Assembly (NCBI GenBank): GCA_046160625.1
Contig: JBJXGZ010000118.1
Location: forward strand, 62,001-126,000
DNA from: M3007 sp046160625
GTDB lineage: Bacteria; Bacteroidota; Bacteroidia; Chitinophagales; Saprospiraceae
DNA: 64,000 nucleotides
Direction: 5' to 3'
The notes beneath the pieces were generated by a model. The model saw only the letters and a list, made by a program, of their open reading frames with translations, had not been told where the DNA came from and did not search any database. Shown one piece after another: positions 17,082 to 25,693 of this stretch (positions are counted from its first letter, which is position 1; each line of letters opens with the position of its first letter). Both the position numbers and the translations under genes were made by a program.

Positions 17082-19283
17082 ATGAAAATCTTGTCTTTAA
17101 AAACATTCGCACTTTTTGCCGGTTTGATGTTTCTCGCCGTGTCGTGCTTCAAAGACCTTGATACCATTCCCCTGGACGAGGACGTGATCACCTCTGCGGT
17201 GGTGTTTGACAAACCGGAGGCTTACAAGCAAGTGCTGGCCAAAATATATGCCGGCCTTGCCCTCAGCGGCCAACAAGGCCCTGCTGGGAATTCTGACATT
17301 TCAGGTCTTGACGAAGGCTTTTCTCCTTATGGGCGTCAATATTGGTTGGCCCAGGAGCTTACTACTGACGAAGCTGTAATCGCTTGGAATGATGGCACCC
17401 TCCAGGATTACCATCAGCAAGATTGGGATGCAAGCAGCGAGTTCGTTACGGCGATGTACAACCGTATTTTCTACCAGGTTTCGCTCTCCAATGAATACCT
17501 GCGAGAAACGACGCCTGATAAAGTAGACAGTCGCCCAGGTGTAAGCGCCGGGCTAAAATCTGATATCGTCAAGTATCGCGCCGAAGCTCGTTTTCTTCGC
17601 GCCTTGAGTTATTGGCACGCACTCGACATGTTTCGCAAGCCGCCGTTTGTGACTGAAAACGACCCTGTTGGCGCGTTTTTGCCACCGCAGGCAAGCCCGG
17701 ACCAGTTGTTTACCTATATTGAAAGCGAGTTGAAAGCCATTGAATCGGATCTTGCAGCACCTCGCACCAATGAGTATGGCCGTGCCGACCAAGCCTGTGC
17801 CTGGATATTGCTGGCAAAACTATACCTGAATGCCGAGGTTTACACGGGTCGCAAACTGTACAGCGATTGCGCCACCTATTGCCAAAAAGTTATAGGCGCA
17901 GGATACACGCTCGACCCAGATTATGGTCACCTTTTCCTGGCCGATAACCACACGGCAGATGGCATCATTTTCCCTGTTGCTTATGACGGCAAATTCGCCC
18001 AGACTTATGGCGGTACCACCTTTATGGTTCATGCCTCAGTCGGTGGGAGCATGAGTGCTGCAGATTTTGGCATTGATGGTGGTTGGGCAGGCATACGCAC
18101 TACGAGTGCGTTTGTAAATAAATTCCCAGTCATTGGCGGAGGCAGCGTTATTGTGGCACCCAACCCAGGCAATACTACTTACCCTGTCCTGTATGTTCCT
18201 GGTGGGTATCAAGGCTGGGACCCTTCCCTCCCTTCAGCTGCACAACTTGCTTCGGCTAACAACGACAACACCTACGAGGGCTACATCAACATTCCGGACG
18301 ATCAAAAAGAGTTCAAGATCACGCTAGGCCCGAATTGGAGCAACAACCTCGGCGATGATGGTGGTGACGGCACCCTCGAACCTAATGGGGCAAACTTCGT
18401 AGTACCAGAAGGCGGTTTCTACAAGTTCAACGTAGACCTTAATGATCTCACTTACACGCTTGAAAAAACCACTTGGGGGCTTATTGGCGATGCCACTCCG
18501 GGAGGCTGGGGCTCTGACACGGACATGAGTTACGACCCTACCGATGGCTCTTGGGCTATCACCGTCAACCTGGTAGTGGGTGCATTTAAATTCCGGGCAA
18601 ACGATGATTGGGCATTGAACTATGGCGACACTGGTACGGATGCACTTCTTGAACCAGGTGGTGACAACATTTCCAGCCCAGGCCCAGGCACTTACCTCAT
18701 TAAACTTTACCTGGACAAGCCGGATTATACCTACTCCGTTGAGCGTCCGTCCTTCGACACCCGCGCGCTCTTTTACACCGATGGTCAGTCCCTGGACATT
18801 GCTGATATTTCGCAGTTCACAAATGGGTATGCCATCACTAAGTTTAAAAACAAAACTTCCACCGGCGCTACAGGTTCCGACCTGACCTTTGTTGATAATG
18901 ACTTCCCTATGTTTCGTGTTGAAGATGCATATCTCATGTATGCAGAAGCGGTGCTCCGTGGTGGAGCTGGCGACTTGGGAACAGCACTTGATTACGTGAA
19001 TGTAGTCCGTCAGCGTGCCTATGGCGACAATTCGGGCAACATAACTTCCGGCGAACTCACTTTGGCTTTCATCCTTGACGAGCGCGCCCGCGAATTCTAC
19101 TGGGAATGTCACCGCCGTACGGATTTGATACGTTTTGGTCAATTCAGCCAATCCAGCTACTTGTGGCCTTGGAAAGGCGGTGTTCCTGATGGAGTTTCAA
19201 CGTCCAGTCACCTGGATATTTTCCCAATTCCTGCTTCCGACCGTGGGGCAAATCCGAATTTGCAACAAAACAACGGTTATTAA
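17082..19283 (+). CDS. SusD/RagB family surface lipoprotein with inserted SusE-type modules
   Basis: 733 residues, about 200 longer than a typical SusD. Lipoprotein signal with Cys22 (LAVSC). The N-terminal SusD TPR scaffold covers residues 23-350: KPEAYKQVLAKIYAGLA, EARFLRALSYWHALDMF, then WAGIRTTSAFVNKFP. At that point, where an ordinary SusD continues with the 'DxRALFYT' segment, about 200 residues are inserted (355-556). They resemble the two C-terminal domains of the adjacent SusE-like protein. The SusD sequence resumes at DTRALFYTDGQS and runs through FRVEDAYLMYAEAVLRG to DIFPIPASDR at the C-terminus. It would lie over the SusC barrel as a lid and bind glycan, with extra binding modules in one polypeptide. 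Confidence 0.95.
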   Translation: MKILSLKTFALFAGLMFLAVSCFKDLDTIPLDEDVITSAVVFDKPEAYKQVLAKIYAGLALSGQQGPAGNSDISGLDEGFSPYGRQYWLAQELTTDEAVIAWNDGTLQDYHQQDWDASSEFVTAMYNRIFYQVSLSNEYLRETTPDKVDSRPGVSAGLKSDIVKYRAEARFLRALSYWHALDMFRKPPFVTENDPVGAFLPPQASPDQLFTYIESELKAIESDLAAPRTNEYGRADQACAWILLAKLYLNAEVYTGRKLYSDCATYCQKVIGAGYTLDPDYGHLFLADNHTADGIIFPVAYDGKFAQTYGGTTFMVHASVGGSMSAADFGIDGGWAGIRTTSAFVNKFPVIGGGSVIVAPNPGNTTYPVLYVPGGYQGWDPSLPSAAQLASANNDNTYEGYINIPDDQKEFKITLGPNWSNNLGDDGGDGTLEPNGANFVVPEGGFYKFNVDLNDLTYTLEKTTWGLIGDATPGGWGSDTDMSYDPTDGSWAITVNLVVGAFKFRANDDWALNYGDTGTDALLEPGGDNISSPGPGTYLIKLYLDKPDYTYSVERPSFDTRALFYTDGQSLDIADISQFTNGYAITKFKNKTSTGATGSDLTFVDNDFPMFRVEDAYLMYAEAVLRGGAGDLGTALDYVNVVRQRAYGDNSGNITSGELTLAFILDERAREFYWECHRRTDLIRFGQFSQSSYLWPWKGGVPDGVSTSSHLDIFPIPASDRGANPNLQQNNGY
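18144..18749 (+). other. Inserted SusE/SusF-type glycan-binding modules inside the SusD gene
   Basis: This segment encodes residues about 355-556 of the SusD protein and aligns along its length with the C-terminal part of the neighbouring SusE-like protein (19858-20421). Shared blocks, in the same order, include YVPGGYQGW / HVPGSYQGW, KFNVDLN / KLNVDLN, ATPGGW, LVVG-KFRAN and DWALN-GD. By eye about half of the residues agree. Two beta-sandwich domains are likely: first about 368-460, second about 464-556. Confidence 0.85.
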
Positions 19284-19290
19284 TAACAAG

Positions 19291-19362
19291 GTTGATAAAG
19301 GTTGATAAGGGATTATTGAGTTGATAATCAATCGTGATAAACCCTTATTATCCCTTATCAAC
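19291..19362. repeat. Inverted tandem-word repeat (word GTTGATAAR)
   Basis: GTTGATAAAG and GTTGATAAGG lie in tandem at 19291-19310; ATCCCTTATCAAC at 19350-19362 is the reverse complement of the second word. The left arm starts seven bases after the SusD stop codon, inside a probable operon. It shares GTTGATAA with the repeat at 11260-11377. Confidence 0.7.
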
Positions 19363-19380
19363 TTCAAAAAAAATACAACA

Positions 19381-20424
19381 ATGCAAAAAATACTCTCTTT
19401 AGCACTCGCTGCAATGTTTTTATTGGGTGCTTGCACCGAGAAAGACAAAGAACCCATTTTTGCTCCAGGAGCAGCACCTAGTATAACCAGCCCCTCCGGA
19501 GGCACTTCATATGTACTGACAGAAAGCACTGCGGGCGATATTTTTTCGCTCTTTTCCTGGTCAGCTGCTGATTTTGGTTACAAGGCAGGGGTGAATTACA
19601 CGTTGCAACTTGATAAAGCAGGCAACAACTTCGCTGATCCGCTCGCAGTTGGCTCGGTGAACGCACTTGGCTTGAGCAATGTGACACAGGAAAAAATCAA
19701 TGAATTGCTGATTATCGGCAAGGATTTGTTGGGTGGCGAAGAGGCCAACATCGAATTCCGAGTGGTAGCAAAAGTTAGCAGTGATGCATCAATACCAACT
19801 TTGGTATCCCAACCCATTACGCTCAAGATTACACCCTACCCAATCATTATCGTGTATGATTTCTTGCATGTGCCCGGCAGTTACCAAGGCTGGCGACCTG
19901 CCGACAGCAGCACAGTGATTTACTCTGCAAGGGGAGATGGCAAATTTGAAGGTTATATTTACTTTTCCATTTCAGATGCAAAGTTCAAATATACCGATGG
20001 CCCAACTTGGGCGGTTAACTATGGCGACAACGGCAACAATGGTACTCTTGAAGCTGGGGGCTCAGATATTCCCCTTACAGATGCAGGGCTATACAAGCTG
20101 AATGTGGATTTGAATGCCTTGACGCACAGCAATTTAAAAACCGACTGGGGTGTTATTGGTTCGGCCACTCCTGGGGGCTGGGACAGCGACCAGGACTTGA
20201 TTTATGACGCTGCGACCAATACCCTGAAAGTCACCCTCGATTTGGTGGTGGGCGAACTCAAGTTCCGGGCAAATAACGACTGGGCACTCAATTTTGGCGA
20301 CAATGATGCCAACAAAAAACTCGAATATGGAGGTGCCAACATTGCAGTTACTGAAGCGGGTAATTACACCATCGAACTCAATTTGAGCAAGGCGATTTAC
20401 ACTTACAAGATTACAAGAAACTAA
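19381..20424 (+). CDS. SusE-like outer-membrane glycan-binding lipoprotein
   Basis: 347 residues from the ATG at 19381; the longer frame runs through the repeat upstream. Lipoprotein signal with lipobox LLGAC (Cys18). Residues about 25-155 form the N-terminal SusE domain (PSITSPSGGTSYVLTE, then an Ig-like fold). Residues 160-250 and 255-347 are two SusE/F-type glycan-binding beta-sandwich domains, each with exposed Trp (WRPAD, WDSDQ) and FRANNDWALNFGD. It follows the susD gene and should bind the polysaccharide at the cell surface. Its C-terminal half resembles the insertion in the SusD protein. Confidence 0.9.
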   Translation: MQKILSLALAAMFLLGACTEKDKEPIFAPGAAPSITSPSGGTSYVLTESTAGDIFSLFSWSAADFGYKAGVNYTLQLDKAGNNFADPLAVGSVNALGLSNVTQEKINELLIIGKDLLGGEEANIEFRVVAKVSSDASIPTLVSQPITLKITPYPIIIVYDFLHVPGSYQGWRPADSSTVIYSARGDGKFEGYIYFSISDAKFKYTDGPTWAVNYGDNGNNGTLEAGGSDIPLTDAGLYKLNVDLNALTHSNLKTDWGVIGSATPGGWDSDQDLIYDAATNTLKVTLDLVVGELKFRANNDWALNFGDNDANKKLEYGGANIAVTEAGNYTIELNLSKAIYTYKITRN

Positions 20425-20526
20425 GTAAGCGGGTAAAATAAACCGCAGAAGCACAGAGACGCAAAGGGTTGATTTTCAAACACTCCGCGCCTTTGCGCCT
20501 CTGCGATTTGTTAGCCCGCTCACTTA
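20422..20526. repeat. Nested inverted repeat (word CGCAGARGCACAGAGACGC)
   Basis: An outer pair TAAGTAAGCGGG (20422-20433) / CCCGCTCACTTA (20515-20526) encloses an inner imperfect pair at 20443-20467 and 20490-20505 (CGCAGA...CGCAAAGG). The outer left arm starts with the SusE stop codon TAA itself. The inner word resembles a widespread bacterial intergenic word. Confidence 0.78.
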
Positions 20527-20536
20527 ATTGCAACAA

Positions 20537-20577
20537 AAAGGGCTGCCTCGATTGTCGGGGCAGCCCTTTGCTTTTTT
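20537..20577. terminator. Terminator between convergent SusE and GH53 genes
   Basis: AAAGGGCTGCC (20537-20547) pairs perfectly with GGCAGCCCTTT (20559-20569), followed by GCTTTTTT; the A-run on the left gives partial function on the other strand. Confidence 0.9.
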
Positions 20578-20594
20578 ATGATATGAACCACAAA

Positions 20595-22010
20595 TCATTT
20601 CCCCAACACCACGCCACGCGCGGCCCTGAAAACATTCCCTTCATACAATACACAATAATAAAGACCAACCGGCAATACGGGTATCTGGAATTGTAATTCT
20701 GAACCAGACGTTTGCTCAAATACTTGAGCGGCCACCAGCGTTCCATCCCTGTTTAATAACTTCACCAGCATCACATTATCAGAGGAAAACCAATCCGATT
20801 GAATGGTCAGAACCCTTTGCCCACTATCCGGCCAAACCTTGAAACCGGCAAACAGCGAAGGTCCTTTTACAGAAACAAGGTTCTCATATTCATGCGCCAT
20901 GAAATCCATCCCTCCATCCGTCAGCAGGTTATTTTGAAAATCAAAATAGCTGGCATGTTCCTGGTGTGAACCTTGGCCCCACTGCGTCCAGCACGGCGAT
21001 GAAAGCCAGGCTGGCTCCCAGTAAACCACTCCCTTTCCACCTTTATTAATTACTTCCTGGGTCATGTCTATCAGCCATTTGCGCTGATTTTCTGGGCTGA
21101 CGGGAGCGTAGCTGGGGTGAATTTCATTGATGATATTGGAGGCGTTGTCGTTCCACTGTAATGTCCAGGGGTAGCCCGTTTCAAAAATCATCACTTCTTT
21201 GCCCGGATAATCCTGTCGAAGCTCGCTCACGATATTTCCGACATCTGCAATGCTTGTCGGCTTGTGCCAGGCCCAGTAATAGGAAAGCCCGATAACATCA
21301 AAATCCGTCACGCCATTGGCCCAAAAGCCCTCCATGAGCCAACCGGCATTTGAAGGCCCTGCTATATGCACCGCAACTTGAACGGATTTTCCAGTGGTAT
21401 TTTCTACATCGCGAACCGCTTCGATGGCTCGATTGAAGAGTTGACTGTTTCGATTCCAATCCAAACTCCATCCTGCCGCATCCACAGAGGGTGAAAGCAA
21501 AATCCCTTTATTGGTTTCGTTGCCGATTTGAACCATTTCTGGCATGAGGCCTTCATTATTCAAGGCGAGCAAGGTTTTTGAAATATAGTTGTAAACCGAG
21601 TCTTTCAAAAGGGGCAAATTATCTACCACACCCAACCAGGCTGCCGGGACCACTTGATGGCTGGGATCGGCCCAATTGTCAGACAGATGGAAATCGAGCA
21701 ACACGTTCATTCCCTGCGCTTTAGCCCTGAGGATGCTTTTTTTCACTTCTGGAAAATTGGAATATCTCTTGCCAGTATTCAGCGCGTCGTACCAGGATGG
21801 CGTATGCCAGAGCCTCAAGCGCACAAGATTGCAGTTGTGATCTTTAAAAATCTGGTACACGTCTTTTGCCTGGCCTTGTTCCATGTACATGACACCACAA
21901 TCCTCCATTTCATTGACGTAGGAGAGGTCTGCGCCGAAGTAAAACGGTTGTGCAGTAATGGAAATAACGTTGAGGTAAATGACAAAAGCAAGGGTAGATT
22001 TGACTTGCAT
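20595..22010 (-). CDS. Secreted endo-beta-1,4-galactanase, GH53, with C-terminal sorting-like domain
   Basis: 471 residues from the ATG at 22010, which begins a signal peptide ending ITAQ. The GH53 (beta/alpha)8 domain fills residues about 23-365, with YFGADLSYVNEMEDCG at its start, LVRLRLWHTPS, LDFHLSDNWADP, the acid/base Glu165 in QIGNETNKG and the nucleophile Glu277 in IFETGYPWT, all in family order. GH53 enzymes cut beta-1,4-galactan, the side chains of pectic rhamnogalacturonan I. The last about 80 residues form a beta-rich T9SS type A-like tail (FKVWPDSGQ to GLYYCVLYEG), so cell-surface location is likely. Convergent with the Sus genes, so a separate transcript of the same locus. Confidence 0.94.
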   Translation of the reverse strand: MQVKSTLAFVIYLNVISITAQPFYFGADLSYVNEMEDCGVMYMEQGQAKDVYQIFKDHNCNLVRLRLWHTPSWYDALNTGKRYSNFPEVKKSILRAKAQGMNVLLDFHLSDNWADPSHQVVPAAWLGVVDNLPLLKDSVYNYISKTLLALNNEGLMPEMVQIGNETNKGILLSPSVDAAGWSLDWNRNSQLFNRAIEAVRDVENTTGKSVQVAVHIAGPSNAGWLMEGFWANGVTDFDVIGLSYYWAWHKPTSIADVGNIVSELRQDYPGKEVMIFETGYPWTLQWNDNASNIINEIHPSYAPVSPENQRKWLIDMTQEVINKGGKGVVYWEPAWLSSPCWTQWGQGSHQEHASYFDFQNNLLTDGGMDFMAHEYENLVSVKGPSLFAGFKVWPDSGQRVLTIQSDWFSSDNVMLVKLLNRDGTLVAAQVFEQTSGSELQFQIPVLPVGLYYCVLYEGNVFRAARGVVLGK

Positions 22011-22038
22011 TATCTTTAATTGTGAAGTTGCATAGATA

Positions 22039-22150
22039 GGTTTCACGCAACGACGCGACGACGCAACGTTTATATTGTACTGATGTTCAAAACGTTGCGT
22101 CGTTGCGTGAAACCCCTAAAACGTTGCGGCGTTGCGGCGTTGCGTGAAAC
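22039..22150. repeat. Tandem-word repeat with two alternative right arms (word ACGCAACG)
   Basis: Left arm 22039-22070 (GGTTTCACGCAACGACGC and onward) can pair with either 22091-22114 or 22120-22150, both ending in the complementary CGTTGCGTGAAAC. The second right arm has the same number of words as the left; the first is one word shorter. It occupies the spacer between the DUF2851 stop codon (from 22166) and the GH53 start on the minus strand. Confidence 0.88.
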
Positions 22151-22165
22151 AAAAAACCGCAGCAA

Positions 22166-23446
22166 TCATTTCAAAATAGCATTCCCTACCGCACATTCCA
22201 AACACCTTTTCTGGTCGCAATATCGTGTTTTCAAATGGATCAATGCCTGAGTCTGGAAAGCATGACGTGCAGGAACACCAAGTGATGCCCAGCCTGCCAC
22301 AATAGTATTTGCTTCTGGTGGCAGTTCTTCAAGTAAACGGAGTGCGCGTTTTTGAGGTTCTTCCAATTCCTTTGTTTTCCCATAATGAAACAGGAAGGGT
22401 ATGATGGTATTAATGACGATTAGATGAATAAAGTCGCGACCCAACGGTTTTTCTCGCTTTATGGAAAACTTGTCAAATAGAAAATGGTCGTACCAATAAC
22501 TGCTTGGCCGCAATTCAAATACATTCTCGAGTTCACGCAAGTTTTTGGTTTCCAATATTTTAGAAAATAAATGTGCCGACTGATGAACCAACGCAGCAAA
22601 CTGTGCCAGGCGAACTGTGGGGAAACTGGCAGGCCGCAGTCGCAGGAATTTCCACTGACTATACTGCAGGGGTTTCAAACCATATTTATGGGCCAAATGT
22701 CGGTACTCCCGTGCAAGGTGATTTGGCCAGTCATCCTTGTGTTTTTCTTCTAAAAAACCTGCCTGTCCGAAAAGAAGCGCTTCCACCTGAAGTTGATTTG
22801 ACTTGTGTTTCGCTAAGATGCGCAATGGCAACGATCGGGCCAATGCCTCGTATGGGTCTGCGTTGACTTTTATGCCAAAATTCCGTGCGAGCAAACGGTA
22901 AAAAGCCTCATCCCAATGGTTTTCTGTATCTTGCAAGGCTTCAGCGATGGCAGTAGTTTTCAATTCCAGCCGCTCGACCATCAAGCGATCGAGCCAGTTA
23001 AGTCGTACAATGTCAGGCACTTGACGGAAAAAATGTTCGCAGGGAATCCATGCCTGTTCATGTTCGAGTCGTTCGTAGTTTTCTAATAGTTTAGGCGGGA
23101 TCCGGCTTTTCAATTCAATGCATGGGATGCGTTCGCCGTTGCTGCGGATGATGGGCTGATCTTCTTCAAATACGACATGTAGCACTACATTGTCGTATGC
23201 TGTGTCGTTGCTATGACCGTGGGCAAGCCATTCAGAACTGCGGAGGTGCATCTCTACATTTCCGGCCCAAATGGTGTCGTCAATTCTGAGCCGGGCATTA
23301 AAAAAATCGGGGCCTGCGTGGGTGTTTTGCTCCCCGACATGTTGAATTTCAATAGATTGGGTTTCTGTCGTAAGTAGATTTTTAGCGTCGAAGCGGCGGC
23401 TTCGCCACAGGAAGTGGAGGAAAGATTCTCGCATGGTAGTTTTCAT
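22166..23446 (-). CDS. DUF2851 family protein
   Basis: 426 residues. The N-terminus FLHFLWRSRRFDAKNLLT, followed by IQHVGEQNTHAGPDFFNARL and WAGNVEMHLRSSEWLAHGH, is the strongly conserved block of DUF2851, a Bacteroidota family of unknown function; the E-x-H/D-x pattern (GNVEMH) has been likened to a nuclease-like core, which is not proven. Near the C-terminus are four cysteines (CDQKRCLECAVGN region), possibly a metal site. No signal peptide. Alone on its transcript, upstream of the GH53 gene on the same strand but separated by a long repeat. Confidence 0.87.
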   Translation of the reverse strand: MKTTMRESFLHFLWRSRRFDAKNLLTTETQSIEIQHVGEQNTHAGPDFFNARLRIDDTIWAGNVEMHLRSSEWLAHGHSNDTAYDNVVLHVVFEEDQPIIRSNGERIPCIELKSRIPPKLLENYERLEHEQAWIPCEHFFRQVPDIVRLNWLDRLMVERLELKTTAIAEALQDTENHWDEAFYRLLARNFGIKVNADPYEALARSLPLRILAKHKSNQLQVEALLFGQAGFLEEKHKDDWPNHLAREYRHLAHKYGLKPLQYSQWKFLRLRPASFPTVRLAQFAALVHQSAHLFSKILETKNLRELENVFELRPSSYWYDHFLFDKFSIKREKPLGRDFIHLIVINTIIPFLFHYGKTKELEEPQKRALRLLEELPPEANTIVAGWASLGVPARHAFQTQALIHLKTRYCDQKRCLECAVGNAILK

Positions 23447-23720
23447 TTTTTTACCCGCCTTCGCGCTTGGTGCTTTGGCGAATTGGTCATTGATATGGAT
23501 ACATCATTTTGGGGGATTTCGGTTTGGGGTTTGAAAGGCGCACTTAGTGCAGTCCAAGCAGGGTGCCACTTGGGCTAATCAAAGTTAAGAAAAAATTGAG
23601 AAATTAAAGGGTTGTCTTTAAAACATTTTAAGCATACCCATCCTACGCTTGAAGCCGTGGGACAGGTATCGAGAGAATTCCTCGTCCAATTCCCCGTTCC
23701 TTCCGAACTTTGCCCTCGTT

Positions 23721-24968
23721 ATGAATCAGCCAATCGCAACTTTCCCGAACGAAACTTATCTCAAAGGCCTTCGAGACGCTGATGCCAGCGTTGTTGATGC
23801 GCTTTACAATGAGTTTCGTCTGCCCGTATCAAGAGCTGTGGAATCGGCTGGTGGCAGTTATGCAGATGGAAACACCTTTTTCCGCGTGGCGTTGATCCAA
23901 ACAGCCAGGATCACGCATGCCGGAAATTATCCTGATGATGTACCTATTTACCTTTACCTAAAAAACCTCGCGGTTGCACAATACCGGGATTGGTTGAATG
24001 AAAAAGGACAGGAATTGTCGCCGTTGACAAATCTTACAGAAGAGGAAATTCCAGTCCTGAATACACTGCCAGACAAGGCGGCATTAGCGGAAATGCGCCA
24101 ACAAATCCGCGCAAAACGCCTTTTCACGAAGCTCTCTGTTGACGACCAACGACAAATCCTGAGCTTGGCAAACGCGCTTGCAGAAGCACAACCCGAAGCG
24201 CAACCAACAGAAATCGGCCACTACGCAACTAGTATCGAACGATATAAGAACCTCCTGGAGGTGCGTGGAGTTGAATGGGAAAAACCGCTTCCTAACTGGG
24301 TAGTCACACCACTTACTGATGCACAATTCCACCAAACCTGGACGGGATGCGAAGCCTTGGAACGCCGCCTTTATTCTAGCCAAATACCAGAATCAAGCGA
24401 GAATAAATCCATCAGGGCTGCATTTATAATCTTAGTGACCCTTACAATAGGATACGCTGCTTTCACATGGTTTTTCCGTGATAGAACACCGGCTGAGGTA
24501 TATGATAACAATTTCAAACCACCGGCTGGGATATTGGAAGACATGGAGACTCGATACGCCAAGGATAGCATTTCACCCATTAGACCGGAGGCTTGCACCA
24601 TTGCATTCGCAGAAGCCGATGCCCATTACAAAAAGCGCGAATGGCGCGAAGCCGCAACCTGGTTGGCAACCATGATGGCCGACTCGCTGAGCATGTGTCA
24701 ATCTGATGCGTTTTTTTACCTGGCAATTGTTGGGCTTCAGATGGACAAGCCTGAACTTACTATAGAATGCATCGCTAAAATCGAAGATTTAGACCGTTTT
24801 GGAGAAGAAATTTATTGGTATATGGCTTTGGCTTACGTCAAAATGGCAGCTTTAGACCCGGCCGAAAAGGACATTGCACGACGGGCAGTAGAACGAGCCT
24901 TATCAAATACCGAAATACCTGAACGCCGTGCCCAGGCGGAAAAAATGCTCGAAGAACTCTCAGAATGA
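23721..24968 (+). CDS. Membrane-anchored sigma-70-like (regions 2 and 4) protein with C-terminal TPR-like domain
   Basis: 415 residues from the ATG at 23721; GAACTTTG just upstream resembles a -7 box. Residues about 13-95 follow ECF region 2 (LKGLRDADASVVDALYNEF, later YLKNLAVAQYRDWLNEKG). Residues about 132-182 follow region 4 (LFTKLSVDDQRQILSL, then TEIGHYATSIERYKNLLEVR). One TM helix at 232-252 is followed by helical repeats (about 290-415, AHYKKREWREAATWLATMM) of TPR type. Fusion of a degenerate sigma module to a membrane helix and TPRs suggests a regulator or scaffold rather than a free sigma factor. The rsmG start overlaps its stop by four bases (ATGA), so they are translationally coupled. 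Confidence 0.72.
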   Translation: MNQPIATFPNETYLKGLRDADASVVDALYNEFRLPVSRAVESAGGSYADGNTFFRVALIQTARITHAGNYPDDVPIYLYLKNLAVAQYRDWLNEKGQELSPLTNLTEEEIPVLNTLPDKAALAEMRQQIRAKRLFTKLSVDDQRQILSLANALAEAQPEAQPTEIGHYATSIERYKNLLEVRGVEWEKPLPNWVVTPLTDAQFHQTWTGCEALERRLYSSQIPESSENKSIRAAFIILVTLTIGYAAFTWFFRDRTPAEVYDNNFKPPAGILEDMETRYAKDSISPIRPEACTIAFAEADAHYKKREWREAATWLATMMADSLSMCQSDAFFYLAIVGLQMDKPELTIECIAKIEDLDRFGEEIYWYMALAYVKMAALDPAEKDIARRAVERALSNTEIPERRAQAEKMLEELSE

Positions 24969-25606
24969 CACCTCTCATCTCAAAATATTTCCCCAATCTC
25001 AATCCTGGACAACTCGCTCAATTTGAGCAACTTGAACCGCTTTACCGCGAATGGAATGAAAAAATTAACGTCATTTCCCGCCAGGATATCGAGAACCTAG
25101 AAGAACGGCATATTCTTCACTCCCTCGCAATTGTTAAAGTGATCCAGTTCGTACCGGGTTCAACTTTGTTAGATCTCGGAACAGGAGGAGGTTTCCCTGG
25201 CATTCCGCTTGCTATCTTTTTCCCTGAATCCCAATTTGTTTTGGTGGACGGAACCGGCAAGAAAATCCGCGTAGTGCAGGAGATAGCCAAGGCACTTGGG
25301 CTCGAAAACGTGACGGCCATACATGGCCGCGCTGAGGAAATAAAAATGAATGGCCAGTTCGATTTCGTTATTTCCAGAGGTGTCGCAAGCCTTGACAAAT
25401 TGCTTGTCTGGAGCCAAAAATTTTTGAAGAAAAAACATGTTCATTTATTGCCAAACGGTATTCTTGCATTAAAAGGGGGCGATTTGAAATCTGAAATCCG
25501 TGATCTTCCTGGCAAAGGCAAGGATTACACGGAAGTTTTCCCAATCCGAAACTTTTTTCGCGAAGCTTTTTTTGACGAAAAATGGGTGGTATACGTGCAA
25601 GGGTGA
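24965..25606 (+). CDS. rsmG: 16S rRNA (guanine-527-N7)-methyltransferase RsmG
   Basis: 213 residues. It transfers a methyl group from S-adenosylmethionine to N7 of G527 in 16S rRNA. Family features in order: YREWNEKINVISRQDIENLE, ERHILHSLA, the SAM-binding LLDLGTGGGFPGIPLAI, LVDGTGKKIRVV, HGRAEE and the ISRGVASL active-site loop with a conserved Arg. Near the C-terminus it matches the short Bacteroidota form. It overlaps the sigma-like gene by ATGA rather than sitting beside mnmG or parA as in many bacteria. Confidence 0.95.
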   Translation: MTPLISKYFPNLNPGQLAQFEQLEPLYREWNEKINVISRQDIENLEERHILHSLAIVKVIQFVPGSTLLDLGTGGGFPGIPLAIFFPESQFVLVDGTGKKIRVVQEIAKALGLENVTAIHGRAEEIKMNGQFDFVISRGVASLDKLLVWSQKFLKKKHVHLLPNGILALKGGDLKSEIRDLPGKGKDYTEVFPIRNFFREAFFDEKWVVYVQG

Positions 25607-25632
25607 AGCACAGGCAGTGCCAGATTTAAGAA

Positions 25633-25686
25633 GCAGCAGGCGGTACAGTACGATCCTGCCCACTGCTAACTGCCGCTGCCTGCTGC
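25633..25686. repeat. Short inverted repeat of GCAG words
   Basis: GCAGCAGGCGG (25633-25643) pairs with CCGCTGCCTGCTGC (25673-25686). The spacer between convergent rsmG and the glucosaminidase gene holds little else. Words of the GGCAGT type recur at 53784-53831. Confidence 0.6.
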
Positions 25687-25693
25687 CATTGAA

